The notes under the pieces are model-generated. The model searched no databases and was not told the origin of the DNA. It saw only the letters and a program-made list of their open reading frames with translations. A stretch of DNA of 5,145 nucleotides from Gammaproteobacteria bacterium (lineage in GTDB: Bacteria; Pseudomonadota; Gammaproteobacteria; GCA-001735895). How positions within the stretch are numbered: position 1 is the stretch's first letter; each line of letters begins with the position of its first letter. The stretch is from positions 1 through 5,145 of the forward strand of contig JAPUFZ010000072.1 of assembly GCA_027293245.1 (NCBI GenBank). Direction: 5' to 3'. A program made the position numbers and the translations under genes. Positions 1 through 4,985 of this stretch are shown piece by piece.

Positions 1-272
1 ATAGTCGCCTTCGCCGAGTCGACCTTGTTTTCGCCAATCGACCGGTCGGCGTGGATTATCTGACGCTGCAGGTTGGAGGCCTCGACCATATCGTAATCAC
101 TGATCACCAGCTTGCCGATACCCGATGCCGCCAGGTACATGGCCGCTGGCGAACCGAGACCACCCATGCCAATGATCAGCGCGCTAGCATCGAGTATTTT
201 CTGTTGTCCCTGCTCACCGAATTGCGATAAGCGGATTTGACGGGCGTAACGATCGCGTTGTTTTTCATCCAT
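1..272 (-). CDS. moeB: MoeB/ThiF/HesA-family E1-like adenylating enzyme, N-terminal 90 residues (runs off left edge)
   Basis: This is the start of an E1-like enzyme that uses ATP to adenylate the C-terminal glycine of a MoaD or ThiS-type sulfur carrier, so that sulfur can be loaded for pyranopterin dithiolene (or thiazole) synthesis in the cytoplasm. Visible residues align with E. coli MoeB: an RYARQI stretch with R11 (equivalent to Arg14), the nucleotide loop GMGGLG at 35-40, the acidic SDYD at 58-61 (D59 equivalent to Asp62), SNLQRQ at 66-71 (R70 equivalent to Arg73), and IGENK with K83 (equivalent to Lys86). The catalytic cysteine, zinc cysteines and any rhodanese domain lie beyond the window. 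The ATG at 270-272 follows the stop of the upstream small gene by 6 nt with only a weak GGCGG-like ribosome site, so translational coupling is likely. ThiF, HesA or another E1 cannot be excluded by sequence alone; the linked MoaD-like gene and AOR favour the molybdopterin or tungstopterin pathway. Confidence 0.93.
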   Translation of the reverse strand, partial: MDEKQRDRYARQIRLSQFGEQGQQKILDASALIIGMGGLGSPAAMYLAASGIGKLVISDYDMVEASNLQRQIIHADRSIGENKVDSAKAT

Positions 273-278
273 AACGAA

Positions 279-608
279 TTAACCGCCGCCCTTGTGAAAA
301 TATTGATGGAACCGTTGTAAGAACTTCATCTGCAGATCAGGCGCCGTGTCGAGCATTTGAAACTCAACCTGTAGTACCGGCAATACGAATAATCCGAGCC
401 TGCGGGGTGGTTTTTCGCTGACGCCAATTTCGATCGCAAAATCGGCGCCAGCCTGGGTGATACACCAGTGATGGGTTGAGATTTTCTCGCAGGCATAATC
501 CGACTGCTCACCGGTAAAAGCACCGGTTAGAACATTACCGAATTCGTCAGCGCCGTAACCCATTTCATATTCGATGATTCCAGATTCGGGGGCTGGATCA
601 GTACGCAC
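279..608 (-). CDS. Small protein of unknown function between sulfur carrier and E1 gene
   Basis: I do not recognise this protein. From the GTG at 606-608 it has 109 residues. It lacks a signal peptide or clear membrane span, has two cysteines (in DYACEK and HHWC), an acidic first half containing an EYEMGYG stretch, and then a likely beta-rich segment (DFAIEIG, then RLGLFVLPVLQVEF). It ends in a likely helix (LQMKFLQRFHQYF) and the tail HKGGG. It is about 40 residues shorter than MoaE and lacks MoaE-like motifs. Start choice: an ATG at 645-647 is also in frame, giving 122 residues, but its first 13 codons lie wholly or mostly inside the moaD-like gene. The GTG sits 1 nt past that gene's TAG stop, with GGGGGA just upstream as a ribosome site, so I prefer it. 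The tight junction with moaD and the 6-nt gap to moeB show one transcript. Its position suggests help in dithiolene formation or metal insertion; that is inference only. Confidence 0.78.
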   Translation of the reverse strand: MRTDPAPESGIIEYEMGYGADEFGNVLTGAFTGEQSDYACEKISTHHWCITQAGADFAIEIGVSEKPPRRLGLFVLPVLQVEFQMLDTAPDLQMKFLQRFHQYFHKGGG

Positions 609-609
609 C

Positions 610-861
610 CTATCCCCCAGCCACCGGTGGCCAGATGGAAACAACATCGCCTTCTATCAGTTTTCGATTCGGCCTGTCTTCATGATAAATATAATGGCCA
701 TTGACGAGCACGAGGTGGGCTTCCTCAGGCGAGATGTGATAGCACTCAATCAGGCGATTGAGTTTTAGCGAATCCTCTACCTTAACTTCTCTCCGAAACC
801 TGGAATTACCGGGTGGCAAATACTTCATCAACGAAGCATAAAACTCGATATACATTTTCAT
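610..861 (-). CDS. moaD: MoaD/ThiS-family sulfur-carrier protein
   Basis: An 83-residue ubiquitin-like beta-grasp protein. Family members carry sulfur as a C-terminal thiocarboxylate, formed after adenylation by a MoeB-type enzyme, and deliver it to precursor Z to build the pyranopterin dithiolene. Supporting features are an N-terminal strand (MYIEFYA), the LMKYLPPG turn common in MoaD-like proteins, a central LVLVNG strand (50-55), then EGDVVSIWPPVAGG-type ending with the exposed Gly82-Gly83 at the very C-terminus. The length is typical for MoaD. No MoaE is seen nearby, so this copy probably works with a MoaE encoded elsewhere, or is a paralogue dedicated to the AOR cofactor. The start is ATG at 859-861; a second in-frame ATG two codons later (853-855) is an equally possible start, as neither has a strong ribosome site. 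It is the first gene after the 163-nt gap following aorC and abuts the unknown gene downstream. Confidence 0.9.
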   Translation of the reverse strand: MKMYIEFYASLMKYLPPGNSRFRREVKVEDSLKLNRLIECYHISPEEAHLVLVNGHYIYHEDRPNRKLIEGDVVSIWPPVAGG

Positions 862-1024
862 CGCACTACCATTCTCTATATATGGGTGCTTCGAAAAATA
901 GTGATTTTTTTGTGAGAGCTAGGAAGAACCGCGCGCAGAAGCGCAGTTTACACGAAGTAAATGAGCATTCGAGCACGGTTTTGACGACGCTATCGCGAAA
1001 AAAGCGCATTTTACGACGCACCCA
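862..1024 (-). other. Gene-free spacer between aorC and the cofactor genes
   Basis: 163 nt without a credible gene, the longest gap inside the operon. On the minus strand the first part holds GCGT..GCGC (1016-1019 with 1004-1007) followed by six T (998-1003), a weak terminator-like arrangement with only a 4-bp stem. Further along is an inverted repeat TTTAC-acgaa-GTAAA (947-961), a short GCGC-AGAA-GCGC palindrome (933-944), and an AT-rich CATATATAG stretch about 20 nt before moaD (near 877-886) that could be a -10 box but has no good -35 partner. The near-repeat ttttgacgacgc / ttttacgacgc occurs at 979-990 and 1009-1019. These elements are compatible with partial termination and a second promoter for the three downstream genes, but none is convincing alone. 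Confidence 0.4.
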
Positions 1025-2278
1025 TCAGGCATATCCAATTTCCTGGGTACAGGCCAGATAAGCTTCCATGATACAGCTTGGATCTTTTAGTAATCGATCT
1101 TTCCAGGGCCCAAGATCAATTCTGGACTCGATCAGGCCGCGTAACACACCGATATGCTGGATTTTCCCTACCGTGCTGGCGCCGACCAGGCAATCACCAT
1201 CAAACTGCAGGTTTATATATTGAAACTCACCCGGATTATACAACTCGGCCTGATCACCACCCTCGACACCCATCCACAGTCCGAACGAGCAGGATATTAG
1301 TCCGACCGTATCGAGTATGTTCATGTTCACGGTACCATGATGCTCGGTTGTATTACCGGCCATGTTCAATCCCGCAATACGGCCGTGATCGGTAGCGGTA
1401 GGCTGTATTGCCTGGACCTCGAAATTGCCGGTCGAAAAATCGATACCCTGCGCTACATCACCTGCCGCATAGATATCACTGTTACTGGTTTGCATCGAAT
1501 GATTCACCAATATACCAATATCCAGTTTGATATCGGTACCTTCGAGCATATCTACATTCGGTTTAACCCCGGTAGCTGTGATCACCAGCGCTGCGGGTAA
1601 CTTGCTGCCATCGCTCAAGCTGACTTCTACTTCGTTGTTATCAGCGGCTTTAACCGACTCAACACTGCATGAGGTGTGAACGTCGATACCCTTTTCGACA
1701 CACCATTTTTCGAGTAAGCCGCCGGCTTTGTCATTGAGCATGCGCGGCACCATGCGGTTACCGGTTTCTATGACCGTAAGCCTGATCCCGCGTTTGACCA
1801 GTGACTCGAGTATGATGCAGCCGATAAATCCGGCGCCGATGAGCACGACATTCGCGCCCGGTTGAGCCAGTTCGATAATGTGGCGTGCGTCTTCCAGGGT
1901 CCAGCAGGAATGTACCTGGGGTAAGTCCAGCCCGGGTATGGGCGGACTAATCGCACTTGCCCCAGTCGCCAGCAAGAGCTTGTCGTATCTTCGAGTACTG
2001 CCGTCTGCCAGGGCTAGCTGTTTTGCCTTAACATCGATTTTCTCGACTCGCTGCTGAACCAGTTCGATATTCTGCTTGCTGTAGTGAGCATCAGGGTCAC
2101 GCAGATAACTGCCCTCTTCGCCAATATTATTGCTCAGGAAATAGGGTATCGCCATGCGCGAATAAGGCGGTTCGGGCTCATCGCCGATGATCGTGATGGC
2201 AGCCTCCGCATCGCATTTTCTCAGGGTTTCTGCCGCGACCACGCCTGCGGGGCCGGCACCAATAATAATATGTTGCAT
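1025..2278 (-). CDS. aorC: FAD-dependent NAD(P)H oxidoreductase subunit of AOR complex (AorC-like)
   Basis: A 417-residue flavoprotein of the pyridine nucleotide-disulfide oxidoreductase fold, predicted to exchange electrons between NAD(P) and the iron-sulfur clusters of AorA. The N-terminus carries the FAD Rossmann motif GAGPAG (7-12). A PPYSRM segment (37-42) typical of the NADH-dependent ferredoxin, rubredoxin and nitrite reductase-type members follows, then LLLATG (101-106), the NAD(P) Rossmann motif GAGFIG (148-153) and the second FAD motif AAGDVA (271-276). There is no redox-active CxxxxC pair of the glutathione-reductase type, consistent with one-electron hand-off to FeS proteins. The C-terminal 110 or so residues form a probable interface domain. 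It is third in the operon, 84 nt after aorB, a gap holding a stable hairpin. The start ATG at 2276-2278 has only a weak ribosome site (GAG in ctgagctATG). The identification as AorC rests on its order after an AorA-like and an AOR gene. Confidence 0.9.
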   Translation of the reverse strand: MQHIIIGAGPAGVVAAETLRKCDAEAAITIIGDEPEPPYSRMAIPYFLSNNIGEEGSYLRDPDAHYSKQNIELVQQRVEKIDVKAKQLALADGSTRRYDKLLLATGASAISPPIPGLDLPQVHSCWTLEDARHIIELAQPGANVVLIGAGFIGCIILESLVKRGIRLTVIETGNRMVPRMLNDKAGGLLEKWCVEKGIDVHTSCSVESVKAADNNEVEVSLSDGSKLPAALVITATGVKPNVDMLEGTDIKLDIGILVNHSMQTSNSDIYAAGDVAQGIDFSTGNFEVQAIQPTATDHGRIAGLNMAGNTTEHHGTVNMNILDTVGLISCSFGLWMGVEGGDQAELYNPGEFQYINLQFDGDCLVGASTVGKIQHIGVLRGLIESRIDLGPWKDRLLKDPSCIMEAYLACTQEIGYA

Positions 2279-2324
2279 AGCTCAGTGCTCTTCGATTAGG
2301 TTTATCTCGCCATCAGAACATGGG

Positions 2325-2355
2325 AAAAGAATAGAGGCCGTCCGCGGACAGCCTC
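2325..2355 (-). terminator. Hairpin with U-rich tail between aorB and aorC; partial terminator or processing/stability element
   Basis: Read as minus-strand RNA, GAGGCUGUCC (2355-2346) pairs with GGACGGCCUC (2343-2334) over all ten positions, with one U-G wobble and a nominal GC loop (in practice the inner pairs open). It is followed at once by UAUUCUUUU (2333-2325). As plus-strand RNA the wobble becomes an A-C mismatch, so the element favours the operon's direction. It begins 7 nt after the aorB stop codon. A full terminator is unlikely because aorC and the cofactor genes follow in the same direction without a strong promoter. Attenuation, or a 3' stability hairpin for aorAB mRNA, is the likelier role. 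Confidence 0.6.
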
Positions 2356-2362
2356 CCGGGTT

Positions 2363-4213
2363 TTACAGGGACAGGCGCTTGCGAGTCTCGGCAGTTACCT
2401 CGCCCTGCGGATTCCAACCGCGAATCTCGTAATACTTTGGCAACATTTCACCTAAGCGGCTAACCTGTCCATCGGTCGGGCCACCCTTAATCGCTTCATT
2501 GAGCATACGTTTGGGTAACTTGTCGTCGTCTGCGGTAAAACCGGCCGCCTGGTTAAAAATCCGCTCCATGTTCCAGATTCGTTCCCCCGCTTCGAGGCAG
2601 CCTTCGACGCTCCAGTCACCTTCGCAGGCAGCATCGATTTGCGGGGCGATGTTGTCCATACCCCAGGCAAAGGTGGTGAAAAGGCACAATCCTGCCGAAT
2701 CGACCACTGCGGTCGCATCCTGAAACGCTTTCACCAGTTCCGGCTTGCCTTCGGCGTCGTTCTGTTCGGTTTTCACCGGTATGCCGAGAACTTCCGATGC
2801 GACGGTATAACCTCTCAGATGGCAGGCACCGCGATTTGAGGTAGCATAATTCAGACCAATACCCTGTATGCCGCGTGGATCATAGGCTGGGAATTCCTGA
2901 CTTTTAACAGTCATCGACAGTTCGGGACGTTTATACTTATCGCACAGACGTTTTGACCCCTGACCCAGATCTTTGGCAAAGCCCTCGCCGGTAACCAACA
3001 ATTCAGTGATCGCCACCAGGGCCTCTGCGGAACCAAACTTGAGTTCGATACCATCGGTGTCATCAGTGGTGAGGTCGCCGTCTCCAAACATTTCCATCGC
3101 CGCCGCCACGGTCGCACCGAAGGTAATTGGATCAAAACCGTCTTCGTTACAAAGGAAGTTGACGTAGGTCAGCGCATCCAGGTCGCTGACTCCAGTATCC
3201 GCGCCCAGTGCCCAGGCGGCTTCGTATTCGAGACCTCCGGAAGCCCCGTGGTACTGGGGTTTATCCTTGACTGAAAAATGCGTCTTGTCGACAGTCGAGA
3301 TTCGACCACAGGCGATGGTGCATGCAAAACAGCCGGCATTGGTAGTCAAGTTTGGTTTGCCATCGCTTTTCCTGGGTTCGGCCATTGCTTCAGCAGAAAT
3401 GTCGCCCGCACCTTCAAAGCCAACATCACGCATATTGTGTGCGGGTAATCCACCCACACCGTTAATGACATTCATTAATACCTGGGTACCGTATATGGGC
3501 AGACCCTGTCCGGTAACAGCGCCATCGGCCAGCACCTGCTTGCCGGCATCGACTGCATCCATGAACTTTTTGGCATCTTCCAAATTACCAATACCGCCGG
3601 TGCCGCGAATCGCTACCGCCTTTAAATTCTTCGAGGCCATCACCGTACCGACACCCGAGCGTCCAGCGGCGCGGTGCTTGTCATTCATGACCGCAGCATA
3701 CAGACAACCCGCTTCGGCGGTACGACCAATACAGGCAATACGCATTTGCGGGTCCTGATGGGTGGCATGCAGAATATCGTCGGTTTCCCAGGCGGATTTG
3801 CCCCAGATGGCATCGGCAGAACGCAGTTCAACCTTGTCATCCTGCATCAGCAAATATACTGGTTTTTCGGATTTGCCTTCAAAAATTATCATATCCCAAC
3901 CGGCGAACTTCATCTCAGCGCCGAGGAATCCACCAGAATTAGAAGCGGCGATCGCGCCAGTGAGCGGGCTTTTGCATACAACCGAATAGCGCCCCGCGGT
4001 CGAGGCCATGGTGCCGGTGAGGGGGCCGGTGGCCATAATGAGCTTGTTGTCGGGCCCGAGCGCATCGCAGGTCGGGTCGACTTCTTCGACCAGGTATTTA
4101 GACGCCAGGCCGCGTTGGCCGAGGTATGCTTTGGCCCAGTCCATGTTGAGCGCTTCGGGGGTACAGGTACCTTTAGAGAGATTGACCCTCAGAATTTTTC
4201 TTGTCCAGGACAT
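2363..4213 (-). CDS. aorB: Aldehyde:ferredoxin oxidoreductase family catalytic subunit (AorB-like, tungsten or molybdenum bis-pyranopterin)
   Basis: A 616-residue member of the AOR family, which oxidises aldehydes to carboxylic acids and can catalyse the reverse. The active site is a metal (usually W) held by two pyranopterins beside one [4Fe-4S] cluster; it is cytoplasmic, with no Tat or Sec signal. The N-terminal AFOR domain spans about 1-205, with GRYSVV, KSPLTG (81-86) and SGGFLGAEMKFAGWD typical of pterin and Mg contacts. The C-terminal domains follow. Cluster ligands are C295, C298 and C302 (CxxCxxxC) plus C510 in the pterin-binding DSAGLC motif (505-510), matching the Pyrococcus pattern. 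E329 and H465 (in GACHLRG) probably match its catalytic Glu313 and His448. The length equals the family norm and every key residue is intact. The start at ATG 4211-4213 has AGAGGA 7 nt upstream, and the gene follows aorA by 16 nt. The BamB branch of this family is less likely, because no benzoyl-CoA reductase genes are present. Substrate and metal cannot be read from sequence. Confidence 0.96.
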   Translation of the reverse strand: MSWTRKILRVNLSKGTCTPEALNMDWAKAYLGQRGLASKYLVEEVDPTCDALGPDNKLIMATGPLTGTMASTAGRYSVVCKSPLTGAIAASNSGGFLGAEMKFAGWDMIIFEGKSEKPVYLLMQDDKVELRSADAIWGKSAWETDDILHATHQDPQMRIACIGRTAEAGCLYAAVMNDKHRAAGRSGVGTVMASKNLKAVAIRGTGGIGNLEDAKKFMDAVDAGKQVLADGAVTGQGLPIYGTQVLMNVINGVGGLPAHNMRDVGFEGAGDISAEAMAEPRKSDGKPNLTTNAGCFACTIACGRISTVDKTHFSVKDKPQYHGASGGLEYEAAWALGADTGVSDLDALTYVNFLCNEDGFDPITFGATVAAAMEMFGDGDLTTDDTDGIELKFGSAEALVAITELLVTGEGFAKDLGQGSKRLCDKYKRPELSMTVKSQEFPAYDPRGIQGIGLNYATSNRGACHLRGYTVASEVLGIPVKTEQNDAEGKPELVKAFQDATAVVDSAGLCLFTTFAWGMDNIAPQIDAACEGDWSVEGCLEAGERIWNMERIFNQAAGFTADDDKLPKRMLNEAIKGGPTDGQVSRLGEMLPKYYEIRGWNPQGEVTAETRKRLSL

Positions 4214-4220
4214 TTTCGTT

Positions 4221-4226
4221 TCCTCT
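4221..4226 (-). promoter_or_regulatory. Ribosome binding site of aorB
   Basis: AGAGGA on the minus strand lies 7 nt before the aorB ATG and inside the 16-nt aorA-aorB gap, supporting both the start codon and tight co-expression of the two subunits. Confidence 0.75.
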
Positions 4227-4229
4227 CAT

Positions 4230-4709
4230 TTAGGTTGTGGCTTCAGCAGAAGGCAGACTTTTAGCGGCCGAGGCCATCATTCTGTCATACCCGGTCCAGT
4301 CAGCATCAACATAGGTGATTGCGGCGGTTGGGCAGGCTTTTGCACATTCAGGGTCACCGCCGCAAAGATCACATTTGACCACCTTGCCGGTTGCCTGAGA
4401 GTAATTGATGGTGCCGAAGGGGCAGGCGATGGTGCAAACCTTACAACCCACGCATTTGTCATCGGAAACAACCTTGGCGCCGGTCATCATATCGACACTG
4501 ATCGCATCAACCGGGCAGGCGCGTTGACACCAGGCCTCGTCACACTGGGTGCAGGTATAGGGCGCAAATCGGCCCTCGTCATGGAAGGTAAAGACCTTGA
4601 TATAGGATCGCGACGGGTTAAATGTTCCGGTATGCTCATACGAGCAAGCCATCTCGCATTGTAGACAGCCGGTGCATTTACCCGGGTCGATATGAAGTGA
4701 CTTCTGCAT
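4230..4709 (-). CDS. aorA: Four-cluster [4Fe-4S] ferredoxin-like electron-transfer subunit (AorA-like)
   Basis: A 159-residue polyferredoxin subunit of the HycB/DmsB-type four-cluster fold, predicted to bind AorB and conduct electrons between it and AorC. All 16 cysteines form four ligand groups: C12, C15, C18, C22; then C53, C56, C61, C65; then C86, C89, C92, C96; then C113, C116, C122, C126. Three groups end in the ferredoxin-like ACP and the spacings differ (CX2CX2CX3C, CX2CX4CX3C, CX2CX2CX3C, CX2CX5CX3C), as in this family, so four [4Fe-4S] clusters are expected. There is no signal peptide or membrane anchor, which points to a cytoplasmic complex and away from DmsB-type membrane enzymes. 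The last 30 or so residues are a Cys-free tail (WTGYDRMM onward) that may contact a partner. It is the first gene of the operon, with a strong GGAGG ribosome site. In the known AorABC enzyme the corresponding subunit is described as polymerising into a wire; whether this one does is inference. Confidence 0.93.
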   Translation of the reverse strand: MQKSLHIDPGKCTGCLQCEMACSYEHTGTFNPSRSYIKVFTFHDEGRFAPYTCTQCDEAWCQRACPVDAISVDMMTGAKVVSDDKCVGCKVCTIACPFGTINYSQATGKVVKCDLCGGDPECAKACPTAAITYVDADWTGYDRMMASAAKSLPSAEATT

Positions 4710-4715
4710 CTTAAT

Positions 4716-4720
4716 CCTCC
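4716..4720 (-). promoter_or_regulatory. Ribosome binding site of aorA
   Basis: GGAGG on the minus strand, 6 nt before the aorA ATG (4707-4709). It is the strongest ribosome site in the window and fixes the aorA start, in line with this being the operon's lead and most heavily translated gene. Confidence 0.85.
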
Positions 4721-4724
4721 GCAG

Positions 4725-4735
4725 GTTATAATAAC
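4725..4735. repeat. 11-bp perfect dyad just upstream of the aorA ribosome site
   Basis: GTTAT-A-ATAAC is a perfect inverted repeat (5-bp arms, 1-bp centre) ending 4 nt before the GGAGG. It could be a protein-binding half-site or chance AT-rich symmetry. The arms recall the TATAAC-type halves of molybdate-responsive ModE operators, but the spacing is too short for a full ModE site. Confidence 0.3.
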
Positions 4736-4743
4736 GGTCCGGT

Positions 4744-4753
4744 TACGAACCAT
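4744..4753 (-). repeat. Direct repeat copy 1, ATGGTTCGTA
   Basis: The 10-mer ATGGTTCGTA (minus strand) occurs here in the leader and again at 4795-4804. Both copies continue in similar context: gtta or gttata on the plus-strand left side, and a GTAC shortly to the right (4755-4758 and 4809-4812). This copy also lies within GGTT-CGT-AACC (4751-4741), which can form a small RNA hairpin. Confidence 0.5.
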
Positions 4754-4790
4754 GGTACCTTCCGCCTTCGGCGAGGCCGTAAAAGTACCA
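4753..4790 (-). ncRNA. Stem-loop at the 5' end of the aor operon leader
   Basis: As minus-strand RNA, UGGUACUUUU (4790-4781) pairs with GAAGGUACCA (4762-4753) over ten positions including two U-G wobbles. Inside is a 7-nt one-sided bulge (ACGGCCU, 4780-4774) and an apical CGCC-GAA-GGCG stem-loop (4773-4763). As plus-strand RNA the wobbles become A-C mismatches, so the fold belongs to the operon transcript. If the promoter at 4803-4832 is right, the helix starts about 6 nt from the 5' end, a position known to protect mRNAs from 5'-dependent decay. I do not recognise it as the known Moco riboswitch, which is considerably larger. A cis-regulatory role is inference. Confidence 0.5.
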
Positions 4791-4794
4791 GTTA

Positions 4795-4804
4795 TACGAA
4801 CCAT
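4795..4804 (-). repeat. Direct repeat copy 2, ATGGTTCGTA, overlapping -10 box
   Basis: Second copy of the 10-mer, 51 bp (about five helical turns) upstream of the leader copy at 4744-4753. It overlaps the last two bases of the predicted -10 hexamer and the probable transcription start, where a bound repressor would block RNA polymerase. Confidence 0.5.
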
Positions 4805-4832
4805 CATAGTACGAGGGGAAAGGTCATTGCAA
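4803..4832 (-). promoter_or_regulatory. Predicted sigma70-type promoter of the aor operon
   Basis: On the minus strand, TTGCAA (4832-4827, 4 of 6 matches to the -35 consensus) is separated by 18 bp from TATGAT (4808-4803, 5 of 6 matches to the -10). Transcription would start near 4796, giving a leader of about 87 nt before aorA. It is the best-scoring arrangement I could find by eye in the divergent region. The TTGCAA is palindromic and might also serve the opposite direction. Confidence 0.55.
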
Positions 4833-4985
4833 GTCCTGACAGCCAATGAATATTTATTATTCCCAATACGCTGGCCGAAGTACAATAAGATCAACAAAAT
4901 GATGGCTTTTTCGACCAACATGGGACCATTTTCTGCCGGATTAAAACCGCATCATTAGCAACCGATATTTGAATAAAAAATCACG
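4833..4985. other. Remainder of the divergent aor-moeA intergenic region
   Basis: About 150 AT-rich bases upstream of moeA. No convincing plus-strand promoter is visible. The best candidates are the palindromic TTGCAA (4827-4832) paired with TATTTA (4851-4856), or a lone TACAAT (4881-4886) lacking a -35. No clear FNR box or terminator was found. The bases just before moeA (gaataaaaaatcacg) lack a Shine-Dalgarno sequence. The whole region 4710-4985 is non-coding as far as I can tell. Confidence 0.4.

Noticed and set aside
279..608. MoaE identity for the small gene downstream of moaD
   Set aside because: MoaE often follows moaD, but this protein is too short and shows none of the MoaE pattern, such as the central G-V-V-x-F-x-G-x-V-R element or the C-terminal K-x-P-x-W-K segment.
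609..647. ATG at 645-647 as the start of the unknown small gene
   Set aside because: The added 13 residues almost entirely read the moaD C-terminal codons in another frame, and the nearest ribosome-like AGAAGG is only about 2 nt from that ATG. The GTG at 606-608 has a better-placed GGGGGA.
813..1061. Plus-strand open frame of 82 codons covering the aorC-moaD spacer
   Set aside because: It overlaps the 5' end of moaD and the 3' end of aorC on the opposite strand, has no ribosome site, has a basic low-information composition and no recognisable motif. Best explained as chance.
2363..4213. Overlapping long frames on the plus strand inside aorB, for example 3267-3758 and 3674-4264
   Set aside because: These are antisense shadows of a well-conserved AOR coding sequence, without recognisable motifs or ribosome sites.
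4725..4745. ModE-type molybdate operator near the aorA start
   Set aside because: GTTATAATAAC resembles ModE half-sites but lacks the required spaced pair of TATATAAC-type arms, and it lies downstream of the predicted transcription start next to the ribosome site.
4763..4773. Apical CGCC/GGCG hairpin as a terminator for either strand
   Set aside because: It is a 4-bp stem with no T-tract on the correct side, and it is better explained as the tip of the larger leader stem-loop.
4752..4958. Plus-strand open frame of 68 codons upstream of moeA
   Set aside because: It lies across the predicted aor leader and promoter, its translation looks unstructured, its start sits inside the ACCATGGT palindrome, and there is no ribosome site.
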